Below are positions 33,464-42,410 of a stretch of 64,000 nt of DNA, piece after piece. The notes below the pieces were generated by a model. It was not told the origin of the DNA. It saw nothing but the letters and a program-made list of their open reading frames with translations, and did no database searches. How positions within the stretch are numbered: position 1 is the first letter of the stretch; each line of letters begins with the position of its first letter. This stretch comes from Propioniciclava sinopodophylli (GTDB lineage Bacteria; Actinomycetota; Actinomycetes; Propionibacteriales; Propionibacteriaceae): assembly GCF_004324755.1 (NCBI RefSeq), contig NZ_SDMQ01000005.1, positions 124,001 through 188,000 on the forward strand. Reading direction: 5' to 3'. The position numbers and the translations under genes were made by a program.

Positions 33464-33493
33464 GCCCTCACCTCCCGTCATGGTGGACCGAGT

Positions 33494-34579
33494 CTAGCGC
33501 CGCGTGCCCGGTTCGGTTTCGGTGCCCGGCCGAGGGCGTGGCTTGCGGCTCGGCCGGACGACCACGAGCTCGTCACCGGTCTTGAGCGTGGCCACGCTCG
33601 GGTCGAAGAAGCGACGCAGGAGGCCGCCCCGGACCACGCCGAGCACCCGCTCGCCGGAGATCTCCTGCGTGCTGTGGCCCACCTCGTCCGGCGCGACGAG
33701 GCGCTGGGCGATGTCGAGGCCCTCGCCGTAGCTGAGCAGGTCCTCCATCGTGGCGCCGAGGTCGGGGCTCACCGCCGACAGGCCGACCAGGCGGCCCACG
33801 GCGTCCGAGCTCGTGACGACGCCGTCGGCGCCAGACTGTCGCAGCAGCGAGACGTTTTCCTCCGCACGGACGGCCGCGACGATGTGCGCGTGCGGGTTCA
33901 GCTGGCGCGCGGTCAGCGTGGCCAGGATGGCCGTGTCGTCGCGGTTGACGGTGATGACGATGTGCTTGGCCTTGGGCACCTCGGCACGGCGCAACAGTTC
34001 GCGTGAGGTGGCGTCGCCAAGGAAGGCGGCCATCCCGTTCCGGTTGGCCTCGTCGACGGCGGCCTGGCTGGAGTCGACGACGACGATGCGGTCCGGCTCG
34101 GCGCCGTTGCGCAGCAGGGTTGCCAGGGCGCTGCGCCCCATGGTGCCGTAGCCCAGGACGACGGTGTGGTTGCGCATCTTCTTCCTCCAGCGGGTGTCGA
34201 CGATGGCCCGGCGGCCTTCGTTCGCGAGCACCTCGAGCGTCGTGCCGACCAGCAGGATCAGGAACGCGATGCGCAGCGGCGTGACGAGCATCGCGTTGAG
34301 CAGGCGCGCATGGTCGGAGACCGGGGTGATGTCGCCGTAGCCGGTCGTGGTGACCGTGACCGTGGCGTAGTAGAGGGCGTCGATGAGGCTGACGCCGTCG
34401 TTGTTGACGTTGTCGCGGTAGCTGGCGTGGTCGAGCCAGACGATGAGCGTGTTCAGCGCGATGATGCCGAGCGCCAGCAGGGCGCGACGGACCAGCTCAC
34501 GGAACGGGTCCGCGGCGACCGTCGGCAGACTGACGAGGGCCTGGTAGCCCCACAGTGACTGCGACGAGCGCTCGGCCAT
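33494..34579 (-). CDS. Potassium channel with RCK (TrkA-N) regulatory domain
   Basis: 361 residues. Two transmembrane helices (about 31-49 and 96-116) flank a pore helix and the selectivity filter TTGYGD at 78-83. The RCK domain begins near 138 with a Rossmann GYGTMG motif at 143-148, followed by VVVDSSQAAVDEAN and HIVITVNRDDTAILATL, and a C-terminal RCK-C lobe (SGERVLGVVRGG). It should form a tetrameric ligand-gated potassium channel. The gene sits between apt and rel, four bases from the apt stop and 30 bases before rel. This position is not part of the usual actinobacterial secDF-apt-rel order, so it seems to be an insertion into that operon. Confidence 0.9.
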   Translation of the reverse strand: MAERSSQSLWGYQALVSLPTVAADPFRELVRRALLALGIIALNTLIVWLDHASYRDNVNNDGVSLIDALYYATVTVTTTGYGDITPVSDHARLLNAMLVTPLRIAFLILLVGTTLEVLANEGRRAIVDTRWRKKMRNHTVVLGYGTMGRSALATLLRNGAEPDRIVVVDSSQAAVDEANRNGMAAFLGDATSRELLRRAEVPKAKHIVITVNRDDTAILATLTARQLNPHAHIVAAVRAEENVSLLRQSGADGVVTSSDAVGRLVGLSAVSPDLGATMEDLLSYGEGLDIAQRLVAPDEVGHSTQEISGERVLGVVRGGLLRRFFDPSVATLKTGDELVVVRPSRKPRPRPGTETEPGTRR

Positions 34580-34582
34580 CGT

Positions 34583-35116
34583 TCAGACCGTGACGACGGC
34601 GGACAGGGTGCCGGCGCCCAGCTCGACCAGGCGCCCTCGGCCCTCGAGGAAGCCCAACTCCATCAGGACAGCGACGTGCACCAGCTCGGCGCCCTGGCCC
34701 TTGATCAGGGCGGCGGTGGCCCCCACGGTCCCGCCGGTGGCGAGCACGTCGTCGATGACCATGACGCGGGCACCGGGCCAGAGGGCGTCGGTGTGGATTG
34801 TGAGGGTCTCGTGCCCGTACTCCAGCGCGAAGCTCTGCTCGTGCACCTTGCCGGGCAGCTTGCCGGGCTTGCGGACGGGCACGAAGCCGGCGCCCAGTTT
34901 GAGGGCGACCGGCGCGGCGAAGATGAAGCCGCGCGCCTCCATGCCGACCACGATGTCGATCGGGCCCGGGGCGAGCGCCACGAGCTCGTCGACGGCCGCC
35001 GCGAAGCCTCGCGGGTCCGCCAGCAGCGGCGTGATGTCCTTGAACACCACGCCCGGCTTGGGCCAGTCGGGGACGTCCCGGATCAGGTCCAGGATCAGCT
35101 GCTGGTTGGCGTTCAT
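34583..35116 (-). CDS. apt: Adenine phosphoribosyltransferase
   Basis: 177 residues. Salvages adenine to AMP using PRPP. Type I PRTase fold: the N-terminal DWPKPGVVFKDITPLL, then VVGMEARGFIFAAPVALKLG, RKPGKLPGKVHEQSFALEYG, and the PRPP-binding loop VMVIDDVLATGGT. ATG at 35116 overlaps the secF stop (ATGA). Between export genes and rel it follows the conserved actinobacterial order. Normal length. Confidence 0.95.
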   Translation of the reverse strand: MNANQQLILDLIRDVPDWPKPGVVFKDITPLLADPRGFAAAVDELVALAPGPIDIVVGMEARGFIFAAPVALKLGAGFVPVRKPGKLPGKVHEQSFALEYGHETLTIHTDALWPGARVMVIDDVLATGGTVGATAALIKGQGAELVHVAVLMELGFLEGRGRLVELGAGTLSAVVTV

Positions 35117-36279
35117 CGGGTGTCGTTCCTACGGTCGGCGCGGGTGGTGTGGCGGGGCTGCTGACGCGGGCCCAGGTCCTGCGGGCGGACCGCACCGAGC
35201 GCGGCCGGGTCGATGGGGGCATCACCGGCGCGGGTGACCAGGGGCGTACCGGTGGTGACCTGGACGGGGGTGGCCTCGCCTGCCGCGGCCTCGCGGGGGG
35301 CCTTGCTCGCCCGCTTGGCCACGCGCTTGTCGTGGGCCTGGATCTCGGGCTCGCGCTGCTTCATCTGGGCGAACATCGGCGCCGCCAGGAAGAGCGAGGA
35401 GTAGGCGCCAGCGATCATGCCGACGAACATCGCCAGGCCGAGGTCCTTCAGCGGGCCGGTGCCCAGGATGAACACGCCGGCGAACAAGATCGCGGCGACC
35501 GGCAGGACGCCGATGACCGTGGTGTTGATCGAGCGGACGAGCACCTGGTTGACCGCCAGGTTGACCAGCTGGCCGAAGGTGCGGTTCTGCTTGGGCAGGT
35601 CGGCGGTGTTGTCGCGGACCTTGTCGAAGACCACCACCGTGTCATACAGCGAGTAGCCCAGGATGCTCAGGACGCCGATCAGGGTGGCCGGCGTGAACGA
35701 GAACTGGAGCAGCGCGTAGGTGCCCACGGTCAGGATCAGGTCGTGCAGCAGCGCGACGAGGGCCGCCACCGACATCTTCCAGTTGCGGAAGTAGAGGGCG
35801 ATCATCAGGGCGACCAGGGCGAGGAAGACCACGAGCGCGATCAGGCCCTGCTGGGTGATCTGCTGGCCCCAGTACGGGCCGATGAGGTTGTTGGTGACCT
35901 CCTCGGTCGGCACGCCCGCCTTCTCAGCGAGCTTGGCCGTCATGGTGGTGATCTCCTCGGCGGACAGGGCGCGCACCTGGACGCGGACCTGGTTGTCGCC
36001 GATGGTGTTGACCTTGATGTCGCCCAGGTCGGCCACGCCGCTGTCCTGGGCGGCCTTGCGGTAGTCGTCGATCGAGGTCGAGGTCACCTGGGTCGGCACG
36101 GTGAACTCCGAGCCGCCGGTGAAGTCGATCGACAGGTTGAGCCCGCGGATCGCGATGGTCAGCACGCACAGGGCGACGATGACCGCCGAGACCGCGTACC
36201 AGAGCTTGCGCTTGCCGACGAAGTCGTAGGAGACATCGCCGGTGTAGAGCCGGTGCGCCAGGCTCTGCTTGGTGCTCAT
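35113..36279 (-). CDS. secF: Protein translocase subunit SecF
   Basis: 388 residues. With SecD, uses the proton-motive force to assist SecYEG-dependent export. One N-terminal transmembrane helix (YAVSAVIVALCVLTIAIRGLN, described), the periplasmic P-domain starting FTGGSEFTV, and five further helices from about 140 (WGQQITQQGLIALVVFLALV and LHDLILTVGTYALLQF). Conserved loop YDTVVVFDKVRDN and NQVLVRSINTT are SecF signatures. The last 90 residues are an Ala/Arg/Pro-rich cytoplasmic tail. ATG 36279 overlaps the secD stop (TGATG). Confidence 0.96.
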   Translation of the reverse strand: MSTKQSLAHRLYTGDVSYDFVGKRKLWYAVSAVIVALCVLTIAIRGLNLSIDFTGGSEFTVPTQVTSTSIDDYRKAAQDSGVADLGDIKVNTIGDNQVRVQVRALSAEEITTMTAKLAEKAGVPTEEVTNNLIGPYWGQQITQQGLIALVVFLALVALMIALYFRNWKMSVAALVALLHDLILTVGTYALLQFSFTPATLIGVLSILGYSLYDTVVVFDKVRDNTADLPKQNRTFGQLVNLAVNQVLVRSINTTVIGVLPVAAILFAGVFILGTGPLKDLGLAMFVGMIAGAYSSLFLAAPMFAQMKQREPEIQAHDKRVAKRASKAPREAAAGEATPVQVTTGTPLVTRAGDAPIDPAALGAVRPQDLGPRQQPRHTTRADRRNDTR

Positions 36280-37841
36280 CAGGCCTCCTTGGGGGCGCCG
36301 GCGCGAAGGCGGCGGATCGGGGAACGGCGCTGGACACCCATGTGCTCGGCCTCGAAGCCGGAGAACCTGCGGCCCTCTCCGAAGTACTTCGTGCGGCCGA
36401 GCAGGGTGACCAGAGGCTTGGTGAAGAAGAAGACGATCGCGATGTCGATCAGCGTGGTCAGGCCGAGCGTGAACGCGAAGCCCTTCACCGAGCCGATGGC
36501 GAGCGCGAACAGGACGACGGCCGACAGCAGAGACACGGCGTCGGCGATGAGGATCGTCCTGCGCGAGCCCAGCCAGCCGGTCTCGATCGCGGTGCGCAGC
36601 GAGCGGCCCTCGCGAACCTCGTCGCGGATGCGTTCGAAGTAGATGATGAACGAGTCCGCCGTCATGCCGATGGCGACGATGGCGCCTGCGATGCCGGGCA
36701 GGTTGAGCGCGAAGCCCATGCCCTCACCCAGCAGCACCATGACCTGGTAGGTCAGCACGGCCGCCAGCACCAGCGAGGCGATGACGACCACCGACAGGGC
36801 CCGGTAGTAGACCACCGAGTAGATCAGCACCAGCGCCAAGCCGATGAGGCCGGCGATGATGCCGCCGCGCAGCTGTTCGCCGCCCAGCGTCGGGGAGACG
36901 TTGGAGACCTCGGACAGGTCGAAGGCCAGCGGCAGCGAGCCGTACTTGAGGACGTTGGCCAGGTCGGTGGCCGACTCCTGGGTGAAGCTGCCCGAGATCT
37001 GCGCCTCGCCACCGGGGATGGCGCGCTCGACGCTCGGGTAGGTGATCACGTCGCCGTCGAGCACGATCGCGAACGTGTTCTGCGGCGACTCCTTCTGCGC
37101 CAGGGCGCCGGTGACCTTCTCAAAGATCGCGCCGCCCTCGGAGTTCAGGGACAGCGTCACGATCCAGTTGACGCCGCCCTGCGGGATGCCCGCGGCCGCG
37201 TCGGTCAGCATGTCGCCGTCGATGACCGCCGGGTACAGCAGGAACTTCATGGTCTGGTCGCGGTCACAGGTGATCAGAACCTGGTCGTCGACGTCGGGGA
37301 AGTCCTGGCCGCACTGGTAGGCCTCGAAGTCGGCGAGGTCGCGGGCGGACGGTTGCCAGGCGAGCACCTCGTCCACCGTCGGCCTGGTCTCCCCGGCCGT
37401 GGTCGGGCGCGGGTCGGGCGGCGGGAGCGGGAGGCCCGAGCTGGCGCCGGGCACGGCCTGCTGAGCGGCGTACACGGGACGGAACTTCAGCTGGGCGGTC
37501 TGGCCGACCATCTCCTGCAGCTGGGCGGGGGCGACGTTGGGCACCGAGACGGTGATCTGGTTGTTGCCTACCACCGCGACCTCGGACTCACCGACGCCGA
37601 TCGAGTCGACGCGCTGCTGGATGATCGTGCGCGCCTGGTCGAGGCTGGCGGGGTCCACCGCGCCGGCGCCGGTGGTGTTCCGGGCCGTCAGGGTGATGGT
37701 GGTGCCGCCGCGCAGATCGAGGCCCAGCTTGGGCGCCCACGAGTTGGCCAGCGCCATGATGCCGAACAGCGCCAGCACCACGGAGAAGAGAACGATCAGG
37801 GTGCGCACGGGGCGCTGCTTGGTCCTGCTCTCGGTTGCCAC
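36279..37841 (-). CDS. secD: Protein translocase subunit SecD
   Basis: 520 residues. SecYEG accessory subunit. N-terminal transmembrane helix (LIVLFSVVLALFGIMALAN), then the D1 motif LGLDLRGGTTITL, the large extracytoplasmic region (about 45-330) with an actinobacterial insertion rich in Pro (PLPPPDPRPTTAGETRP), and five C-terminal helices. D5 signature GMTADSFIIYFERIRDE and the IETGWLGSRRTILIAD segment are present. GTG start at 37841, 26 bp after yajC; its stop overlaps secF. Confidence 0.95.
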   Translation of the reverse strand: MATESRTKQRPVRTLIVLFSVVLALFGIMALANSWAPKLGLDLRGGTTITLTARNTTGAGAVDPASLDQARTIIQQRVDSIGVGESEVAVVGNNQITVSVPNVAPAQLQEMVGQTAQLKFRPVYAAQQAVPGASSGLPLPPPDPRPTTAGETRPTVDEVLAWQPSARDLADFEAYQCGQDFPDVDDQVLITCDRDQTMKFLLYPAVIDGDMLTDAAAGIPQGGVNWIVTLSLNSEGGAIFEKVTGALAQKESPQNTFAIVLDGDVITYPSVERAIPGGEAQISGSFTQESATDLANVLKYGSLPLAFDLSEVSNVSPTLGGEQLRGGIIAGLIGLALVLIYSVVYYRALSVVVIASLVLAAVLTYQVMVLLGEGMGFALNLPGIAGAIVAIGMTADSFIIYFERIRDEVREGRSLRTAIETGWLGSRRTILIADAVSLLSAVVLFALAIGSVKGFAFTLGLTTLIDIAIVFFFTKPLVTLLGRTKYFGEGRRFSGFEAEHMGVQRRSPIRRLRAGAPKEA

Positions 37842-37867
37842 GGGACTCAGTTCTTCCGGGACGTGGG

Positions 37868-38263
37868 TCAGTTGGTCTTGGTGTCGGGGTCGAGCGGGCG
37901 CTCAGGGTCGAACACCGGGCCGTCCAGCGGCTCGGTGGTCAGCTCGGCGGCCACGTCGGCGTCCTCGTCGTCGTACTCGAACTCCTCCTCGGCGGCGTCC
38001 ACGGTGCGCATGATCGCCTGCTTGAGGATGGTCATCTCCACCCCGGGCGAGATCTCGACGACCGCGGTGCGCTCCCCCAGCTCGCGGATGGTGGCCATCA
38101 CGCCGGCGGTGGTCATGACGCGCGTGCCCGGGCCGAGGTTGCTCACGAGTTCCTGCTGGGCCTTCTGCTTGCGCTGGGCCGGACGGATGAGCAGCAGCCA
38201 GAAGGCCAGGCCCATCACGGCGAGCATCAGCAGCGTGGACAGCATCGAGTTGTCGGCAGGCAT
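37868..38263 (-). CDS. yajC: Sec translocon accessory subunit YajC
   Basis: 131 residues. Small SecDF-associated membrane protein with one transmembrane helix (LSTLLMLAVMGLAFWLLLI, about 8-26) and a cytoplasmic domain containing NLGPGTRVMTTAGVMATI, the family signature. The C-terminal 45 residues are very acidic (EEEFEYDDEDADVA), longer than in E. coli. Start ATG 38263; the nearest AAGGA is 13 bases away, an unusually long spacing, so the true start or a leaderless message remains open. It lies 75 bp after ruvB. Confidence 0.9.
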   Translation of the reverse strand: MPADNSMLSTLLMLAVMGLAFWLLLIRPAQRKQKAQQELVSNLGPGTRVMTTAGVMATIRELGERTAVVEISPGVEMTILKQAIMRTVDAAEEEFEYDDEDADVAAELTTEPLDGPVFDPERPLDPDTKTN

Positions 38264-38338
38264 GTTCTTGTACTAATCCTTCGGTGATTGGGGCGCGGGG
38301 GCACCATACGGTACGCCGCAGGAGAAGAGACTACCGGG

Positions 38339-39379
38339 TCAGGCGTCGAAGTCGGTGAAGAGGTCCGCCCGGCCCGGCGGGATGGACAACCCGAGGTGCC
38401 GCCATGCGCGCGGCGTCGCGACCCGGCCGCGGGGCGTCCGCATGAGGAAGCCCTGCCGGATCAGGTACGGCTCGGCGACCTCCTCGACGGTCTCGGTCTC
38501 CTCGCCGACGCTCATCGCGAGGGTCGACAGGCCGACGGGGCCACCGCCGAAGCGGACGCACACCGCCTCCAGCACGGCGCGGTCGAGCCGGTCCAGGCCG
38601 AGTTCGTCCACCTCGTACAGCTCGAGGGCGGCCGCGGCCACGGACGGCGTGACGCGGCCGGACGCCTTGACCAGCGCGTAGTCGCGGACGCGGCGCAGCA
38701 GGCGGTTCGCGATGCGGGGCGTGCCGCGGCTTCGCGAGGCGATGACCTCGGCGGAGGTGCCGTCCACGTCGACGCCCAGCAGGGCGGCGCTGCGCCGCAC
38801 GATGCCGACCAGGTCGGCGGCGTCGTAATAGTCGAGCTGGCCGGTGAAGCCGAACCGGTCGCGCAGGGGGCCGGGCAGCAGGCCGGCCCGCGTCGTGGCA
38901 CCGACGAGGGTGAATCGCGGGATCTCGAGCGGGATCTCGGTGGCACCCGGACCCTTGCCGACGATGACGTCCACCCGGAAGTCCTCCATGGCGAGGTAGA
39001 GCATCTCCTCGGCCGGGCGGCTCATCCGGTGAATCTCGTCGAGGAAGAACACCTCGCCCTCGGCCAGGCCGGACAGGATCGCGGCCAGGTCGCCGGCGTG
39101 CTGGATCGCCGGGCCGGAGCTGATGCGCAGCGGCGCGCCGACCTCGTTGGCGATGATCATGGCCAGCGTCGTCTTGCCCAACCCGGGCGGGCCCGACAGC
39201 AGCACGTGGTCGGGTACGGCACCGCGGTGCTGGGCGGCCGCGAGCACCAGGCCGAGCTGTTCGGCCACCCGGGGCTGGCCGCGGAACTCGGCCAGCGTCG
39301 GGGGCCGCAGCGCCCCGTCGACCACGTGGTCGTCGGTGTGCGCGTGCGGGTCGAGCGGGTCGTCGCTGAGCTTGGCCAT
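38339..39379 (-). CDS. ruvB: Holliday junction branch migration ATPase RuvB
   Basis: 346 residues. Hexameric AAA+ motor that with RuvA drives branch migration. [19 protein letters not shown] near the N-terminus, Walker [12 protein letters not shown], Walker [12 protein letters not shown], sensor 1 [19 protein letters not shown] with the arginine finger, and the winged-helix C-terminus ending in [22 protein letters not shown] (described). ATG 39379 overlaps the ruvA stop (TGATG). Confidence 0.97.
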   Translation of the reverse strand: MAKLSDDPLDPHAHTDDHVVDGALRPPTLAEFRGQPRVAEQLGLVLAAAQHRGAVPDHVLLSGPPGLGKTTLAMIIANEVGAPLRISSGPAIQHAGDLAAILSGLAEGEVFFLDEIHRMSRPAEEMLYLAMEDFRVDVIVGKGPGATEIPLEIPRFTLVGATTRAGLLPGPLRDRFGFTGQLDYYDAADLVGIVRRSAALLGVDVDGTSAEVIASRSRGTPRIANRLLRRVRDYALVKASGRVTPSVAAAALELYEVDELGLDRLDRAVLEAVCVRFGGGPVGLSTLAMSVGEETETVEEVAEPYLIRQGFLMRTPRGRVATPRAWRHLGLSIPPGRADLFTDFDA

Positions 39380-39987
39380 CAGCGGGCCAGGCTCTTCAGG
39401 GCGGCGCGCATGAGGTCACCGATGCCGACCGCCGGGTCCTCCTCGCGCAGGTGGGCCACCCGCTCCACCGCGGCGTGGGCGTCCTTCCCGCCCCAGCCCA
39501 GCGACTCCAGGCCGGACGCCACCTGCTCGCGCCAGTCTTCGGCCGGCAGTGAGGCCGCGCCCGCCGAGAGGTTGGGGACGGCGCCGAGGGCGTTCACCCG
39601 GTCCTTGAGCTCGATGATCATCTTCTGGGCGCCCTTGGGGCCGATGCCCGGCACGCGGGTCAGGGCGGCCACGTTGCCCTGGCTGATCGCGACGCGCAGT
39701 TCCTCGGGCGGCAGCACCGACACGACCGCCTGTGCGATCTTGGGGCCGATGCCCGACGCGGACTGGACGAGCTCGAACGCGTCCCGCTCGTCGGGGGAGG
39801 TGAACCCGTACAGGGTGAGCGAGTCCTCCCGCACCACCAGCGAGGTGTGCAGGGTGGTCGGCTCCCCCACCCGCACGGACGCCACCGTGGCCGGCGTGCA
39901 CAGCGCCCGGACCCCTAGCCCGGACAGGTCGAGCACCACCCACGTGCCGCTGACGGCGATCACGGTGCCGGTGAGTTGGGCGATCAT
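39379..39987 (-). CDS. ruvA: Holliday junction DNA helicase subunit RuvA
   Basis: 202 residues. Tetramer that binds four-way junctions and recruits RuvB. N-terminal OB domain ([20 protein letters not shown]), two helix-hairpin-helix motifs in the middle ([20 protein letters not shown] and [20 protein letters not shown]), flexible linker, and C-terminal RuvB-binding domain ([18 protein letters not shown]). ATG 39987 starts the conserved MIAQLTG; longer upstream extension is not supported. ruvC ends 31 bp upstream; the stop overlaps ruvB. Confidence 0.97.
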   Translation of the reverse strand: MIAQLTGTVIAVSGTWVVLDLSGLGVRALCTPATVASVRVGEPTTLHTSLVVREDSLTLYGFTSPDERDAFELVQSASGIGPKIAQAVVSVLPPEELRVAISQGNVAALTRVPGIGPKGAQKMIIELKDRVNALGAVPNLSAGAASLPAEDWREQVASGLESLGWGGKDAHAAVERVAHLREEDPAVGIGDLMRAALKSLAR

Positions 39988-40018
39988 GCGTGCCTTCCGT
40001 TCCTGCCGGTCGTGCCCT

Positions 40019-40585
40019 TCACGCCAGCCTCCTCTGCGCGGCGCGGGCGCGGGCCAGGGCCTGTCCCATCGCCAGGTCGCGGCGCACCTGCGCCTCGTTG
40101 ATGCGGGCGATCGCCGGCGCGCGCCACAGGTGGCACACCGCGAGCGCGACGGCATCCGCGGCGTCCGCCGGCCTGGGCGGAGCCTCCAGCTTCAGGATGC
40201 GCATCACCATCTGCCCGACTTGGGCCTTGTCGGCGCGCCCGTTGCCGGTGATGGCCGCCTTCACCTCGCTGGGGGTGTGCTGGGCGACCTGCAGCCCGGC
40301 GCGGGTGCCGACGAGCAGCACCACCCCGGACGCCTGCGCGGTGCCGATGATCGTGCTCACGTCCCGGCGCGCGAAGACGCGCTCCACCGCGATGGCGTCG
40401 GGGCGGTACTCGGCCAGGTACTGCACGAGGCTGCGCTCCAGGCTGGCCAAGCGCTGCCCCGTCTCCATCTCGGCCGGCGTGCGGACGACGTCGGCGAGCA
40501 GGAGCGCGGGCTTGCGCCCGGAGTCGCCCTCGATGATGCCGACCCCGCAACGGGTCAGGCCGGGATCGATCCCGAGCACGCGCAT
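40019..40585 (-). CDS. ruvC: Crossover junction endodeoxyribonuclease RuvC
   Basis: 188 residues. Dimeric resolvase that cuts Holliday junctions symmetrically. RNase H fold with catalytic acids in LGIDPGLTRCGVG (Asp7), AVERVFARRD (Glu about 69), and the C-terminal DAADAVALAVCHLW pair (about 138-141), all intact. First gene of ruvC-ruvA-ruvB. The ATG at 40585 is 31 bp downstream of a LexA-type SOS box, so it should be induced by DNA damage. A GGTGG sequence lies close to the start, with GAGGG further upstream. Confidence 0.96.
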   Translation of the reverse strand: MRVLGIDPGLTRCGVGIIEGDSGRKPALLLADVVRTPAEMETGQRLASLERSLVQYLAEYRPDAIAVERVFARRDVSTIIGTAQASGVVLLVGTRAGLQVAQHTPSEVKAAITGNGRADKAQVGQMVMRILKLEAPPRPADAADAVALAVCHLWRAPAIARINEAQVRRDLAMGQALARARAAQRRLA

Positions 40586-40615
40586 GCCACCACCGGTTCC
40601 CTCAGCTGATCGAAG

Positions 40616-40638
40616 TCCGAACGTATGTTCGGATCGTA
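40616..40638 (-). promoter_or_regulatory. SOS box (LexA site) overlapping the ruvCAB promoter
   Basis: TCCGAAC and GTTCGGA, a perfect 7-bp inverted repeat around four bases (40616-40633), contain CGAAC-N4-GTTCG, the actinobacterial/Bacillus-type LexA operator core. A TANNNT box, TACGAT, at 40638-40633 abuts it on the minus strand, so LexA would block the -10/start region of ruvC. It sits in the 56-bp yebC-ruvC gap. Confidence 0.85.
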
Positions 40639-40641
40639 GCG

Positions 40642-41430
40642 TCAGGCGTCCAACGACTCGAGGATTTCGTCCGGCACGTCCTCATTGCTGTAGACGGCCT
40701 CGACGTCGTCGACGTCCTCGATGGCGTCCAGCAGCTTGAACAGCTTCTCTGCCGCCTCACGGGAGTCGATTGCCTGCTCGAACTGCGGGCGGAACTCCAG
40801 GTCGGCCGACTCGTAGTCGATGCCCGCGTCCTGCACGGCCTTGCGGACCGCGACCAGGTTGGCGGGGTCGGCGACGATCTTGAAGGTCTCGCCCTCGTCC
40901 ACGATGTCCTCGGGCCCGGCGTCGAGGGTCGCCTCCATGAGTTCGTCCTCGGTCACCGTCTTGTCGGTGCCCTTCTTGTCGGTCGCCGGCTGCAGCTTCT
41001 TGACCTCGACGACGCCCATCCGGTCGAAGACGCGCGCGACCGAACCCATGTCGGCGACCGTGCCGCCGTTGCGGGTGATCGCGACCTTGACGTCGGACGC
41101 CGACCGGTTGCGGTTGTCGGTCAGGCACTGGATGAGGATCGCGACGCCGGCGGGGCCGTAGGCCTCGTAGGTGATCTCGTCGTAGGAAACCGCGTCGTTG
41201 CCCTCGCCCCCGCCGCGCTTGACGGCGCGGTCGATGTTGTCGTTGGGGACCGAGTTCTTCTTCGCCTTCTGGATGGCGTCGTACAGCGTCGGGTTGCCGG
41301 CCGGGTCGGGTCCACCGATGCGCGCAGCCACCTCGATCTTCTTGATCAGGTTCGCGAACAGCTTGCCGCGCTTGGCGTCGATCGCGGCCTTCTTGTGCTT
41401 GGTGGTGGCCCACTTGGAATGCCCGGACAT
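40642..41430 (-). CDS. yebC: YebC/PmpR-family protein (TACO1-like)
   Basis: 262 residues. Family long annotated as transcriptional regulators; recent work ties YebC proteins to relief of ribosome stalling at proline runs, alongside EF-P. Signature N-terminus [21 protein letters not shown], then [30 protein letters not shown] (in part), [25 protein letters not shown] (in part) and the acidic middle/C-terminal domain. Strong AAGGAGA precedes the ATG at 41430. It lies just before ruvC, as in many bacteria, but has its own upstream gap; the pdxS/pdxT genes often found upstream in actinobacteria are not here. Confidence 0.95.
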   Translation of the reverse strand: MSGHSKWATTKHKKAAIDAKRGKLFANLIKKIEVAARIGGPDPAGNPTLYDAIQKAKKNSVPNDNIDRAVKRGGGEGNDAVSYDEITYEAYGPAGVAILIQCLTDNRNRSASDVKVAITRNGGTVADMGSVARVFDRMGVVEVKKLQPATDKKGTDKTVTEDELMEATLDAGPEDIVDEGETFKIVADPANLVAVRKAVQDAGIDYESADLEFRPQFEQAIDSREAAEKLFKLLDAIEDVDDVEAVYSNEDVPDEILESLDA

Positions 41431-41474
41431 GGGTCTCCTTCACTCGTCTCGTCAGGTCCGCCTTCCATCCTATC

Positions 41475-41585
41475 GTGGACGCCCGTGGGGCTGGTGCCGG
41501 TGATCGGGCTCGAGGCGTGTTCCGGGTCGCCGCCGCCTGCACGCTGCTCGCGCTACCGATCTACCTTTCCACCTGCGCCGGTTGA
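41475..41585 (+). CDS. Possible small membrane protein in the yebC-hisA gap
   Basis: GTG 41475 to TGA 41585 encodes 36 residues: a basic N-terminus, then VFRVAAACTLLALPIYLSTC, which has the length and hydrophobicity of one membrane segment. No ribosome-binding site precedes it, so it would have to be leaderless. It runs opposite to its neighbours and could be chance in GC-rich DNA. Nothing else is visible in this 177-bp gap apart from the yebC leader and an imperfect GCGCC/GGCGC hairpin (loop TCAACC) just after hisA. Confidence 0.2.
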   Translation: MDARGAGAGDRARGVFRVAAACTLLALPIYLSTCAG

Positions 41586-41607
41586 GGCGCCGGACGGCAG
41601 GCTGGAG

Positions 41608-42336
41608 TCACTCCTCGGCGACGGCCAGGGCGTCGGTGAGGGTGAAGTTGCCGACGTAGAGGGCTGTCCCGATGATGGCGCCGGTGACCCCCAGCGGCAC
41701 GAGCCCCCGCAGCGCGCGGAGGTCGTCGAGCTGCGCGATGCCGCCGGAGGCGATGACCTCGGCACCCGTGCGTGCGGCGACCTTCTTCAGCAGATCCAGA
41801 TTCGGGCCGGTGAGCATGCCGTCGGACTTCACGTCGGTCACCACGAAGGTGCGGCATCCGGCAGCCGAGAGGCGGTCGACGGCCTCGGCCCAGTCGCCGC
41901 CCTCGCGGACCCAACCGCGCGCGGCCAGGCGCGAGCCCTTCACGTCGATGGCGATGCCGATCCGCTCGCCGTAGCGCCCGATGACCTTCTCGCACCACTC
42001 GGGGTTCTCCAGGGCCGCGGTCCCGAGGTTGACCCGGGCGCAGCCGGTGGCCAGCGCGCGTTCGAGCGCCTCATCGTCCCGCAGGCCGCCGGACAGCTCG
42101 ACCTTCAGGTCCATCGCCGCGGTGATCTCGGCGATGATGTCGGCGTTGGAGCCGCGTCCGAAGGCGGCGTCGAGGTCGACCAGGTGCAGCCACTCGGCGC
42201 CGGCGTCCTGCCAGCGCTGGGCGGCGGCGAGCGGGTCGCCGAAGGTCTTCTCCGACCCGGCGACCCCCTGGGCCAGCTGGACGGCCTGACCGCCCTGGAC
42301 GTCGACGGCCGGCAACAGGACAAGCTTGTTCGTCAC
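41608..42336 (-). CDS. hisA: Phosphoribosyl isomerase HisA/PriA (ProFAR isomerase, possibly also PRA isomerase)
   Basis: 242 residues. TIM-barrel isomerase of histidine synthesis; in many actinobacteria the same enzyme (PriA) also serves as TrpF in tryptophan synthesis. [15 protein letters not shown] carries the first catalytic Asp (12), [16 protein letters not shown] the second; phosphate loops are [18 protein letters not shown], and [12 protein letters not shown]. Substrate breadth cannot be read from sequence alone, but no trpF is seen near the trp genes here. GTG start at 42336. A 74-bp gap separates it from hisH; it holds the end of a minus frame reading [13 protein letters not shown] that I could not place. 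hisF does not follow. Confidence 0.93.
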   Translation of the reverse strand: MTNKLVLLPAVDVQGGQAVQLAQGVAGSEKTFGDPLAAAQRWQDAGAEWLHLVDLDAAFGRGSNADIIAEITAAMDLKVELSGGLRDDEALERALATGCARVNLGTAALENPEWCEKVIGRYGERIGIAIDVKGSRLAARGWVREGGDWAEAVDRLSAAGCRTFVVTDVKSDGMLTGPNLDLLKKVAARTGAEVIASGGIAQLDDLRALRGLVPLGVTGAIIGTALYVGNFTLTDALAVAEE

Positions 42337-42410
42337 CTGCCGAAGACTAGCCCAGCGCTCACGGCTCGATGTCGCGCTCCCAGAACCGCGGGACCGCGAC
42401 GCCGGCCCCG

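Noticed and set aside
42337-42410. Minus-strand frame end reading [13 protein letters not shown] between hisH and hisA
   Set aside because: It is too short, has no start codon of its own in a plausible place, and runs out of frame into hisH; it could be a gene tail but I cannot support it.
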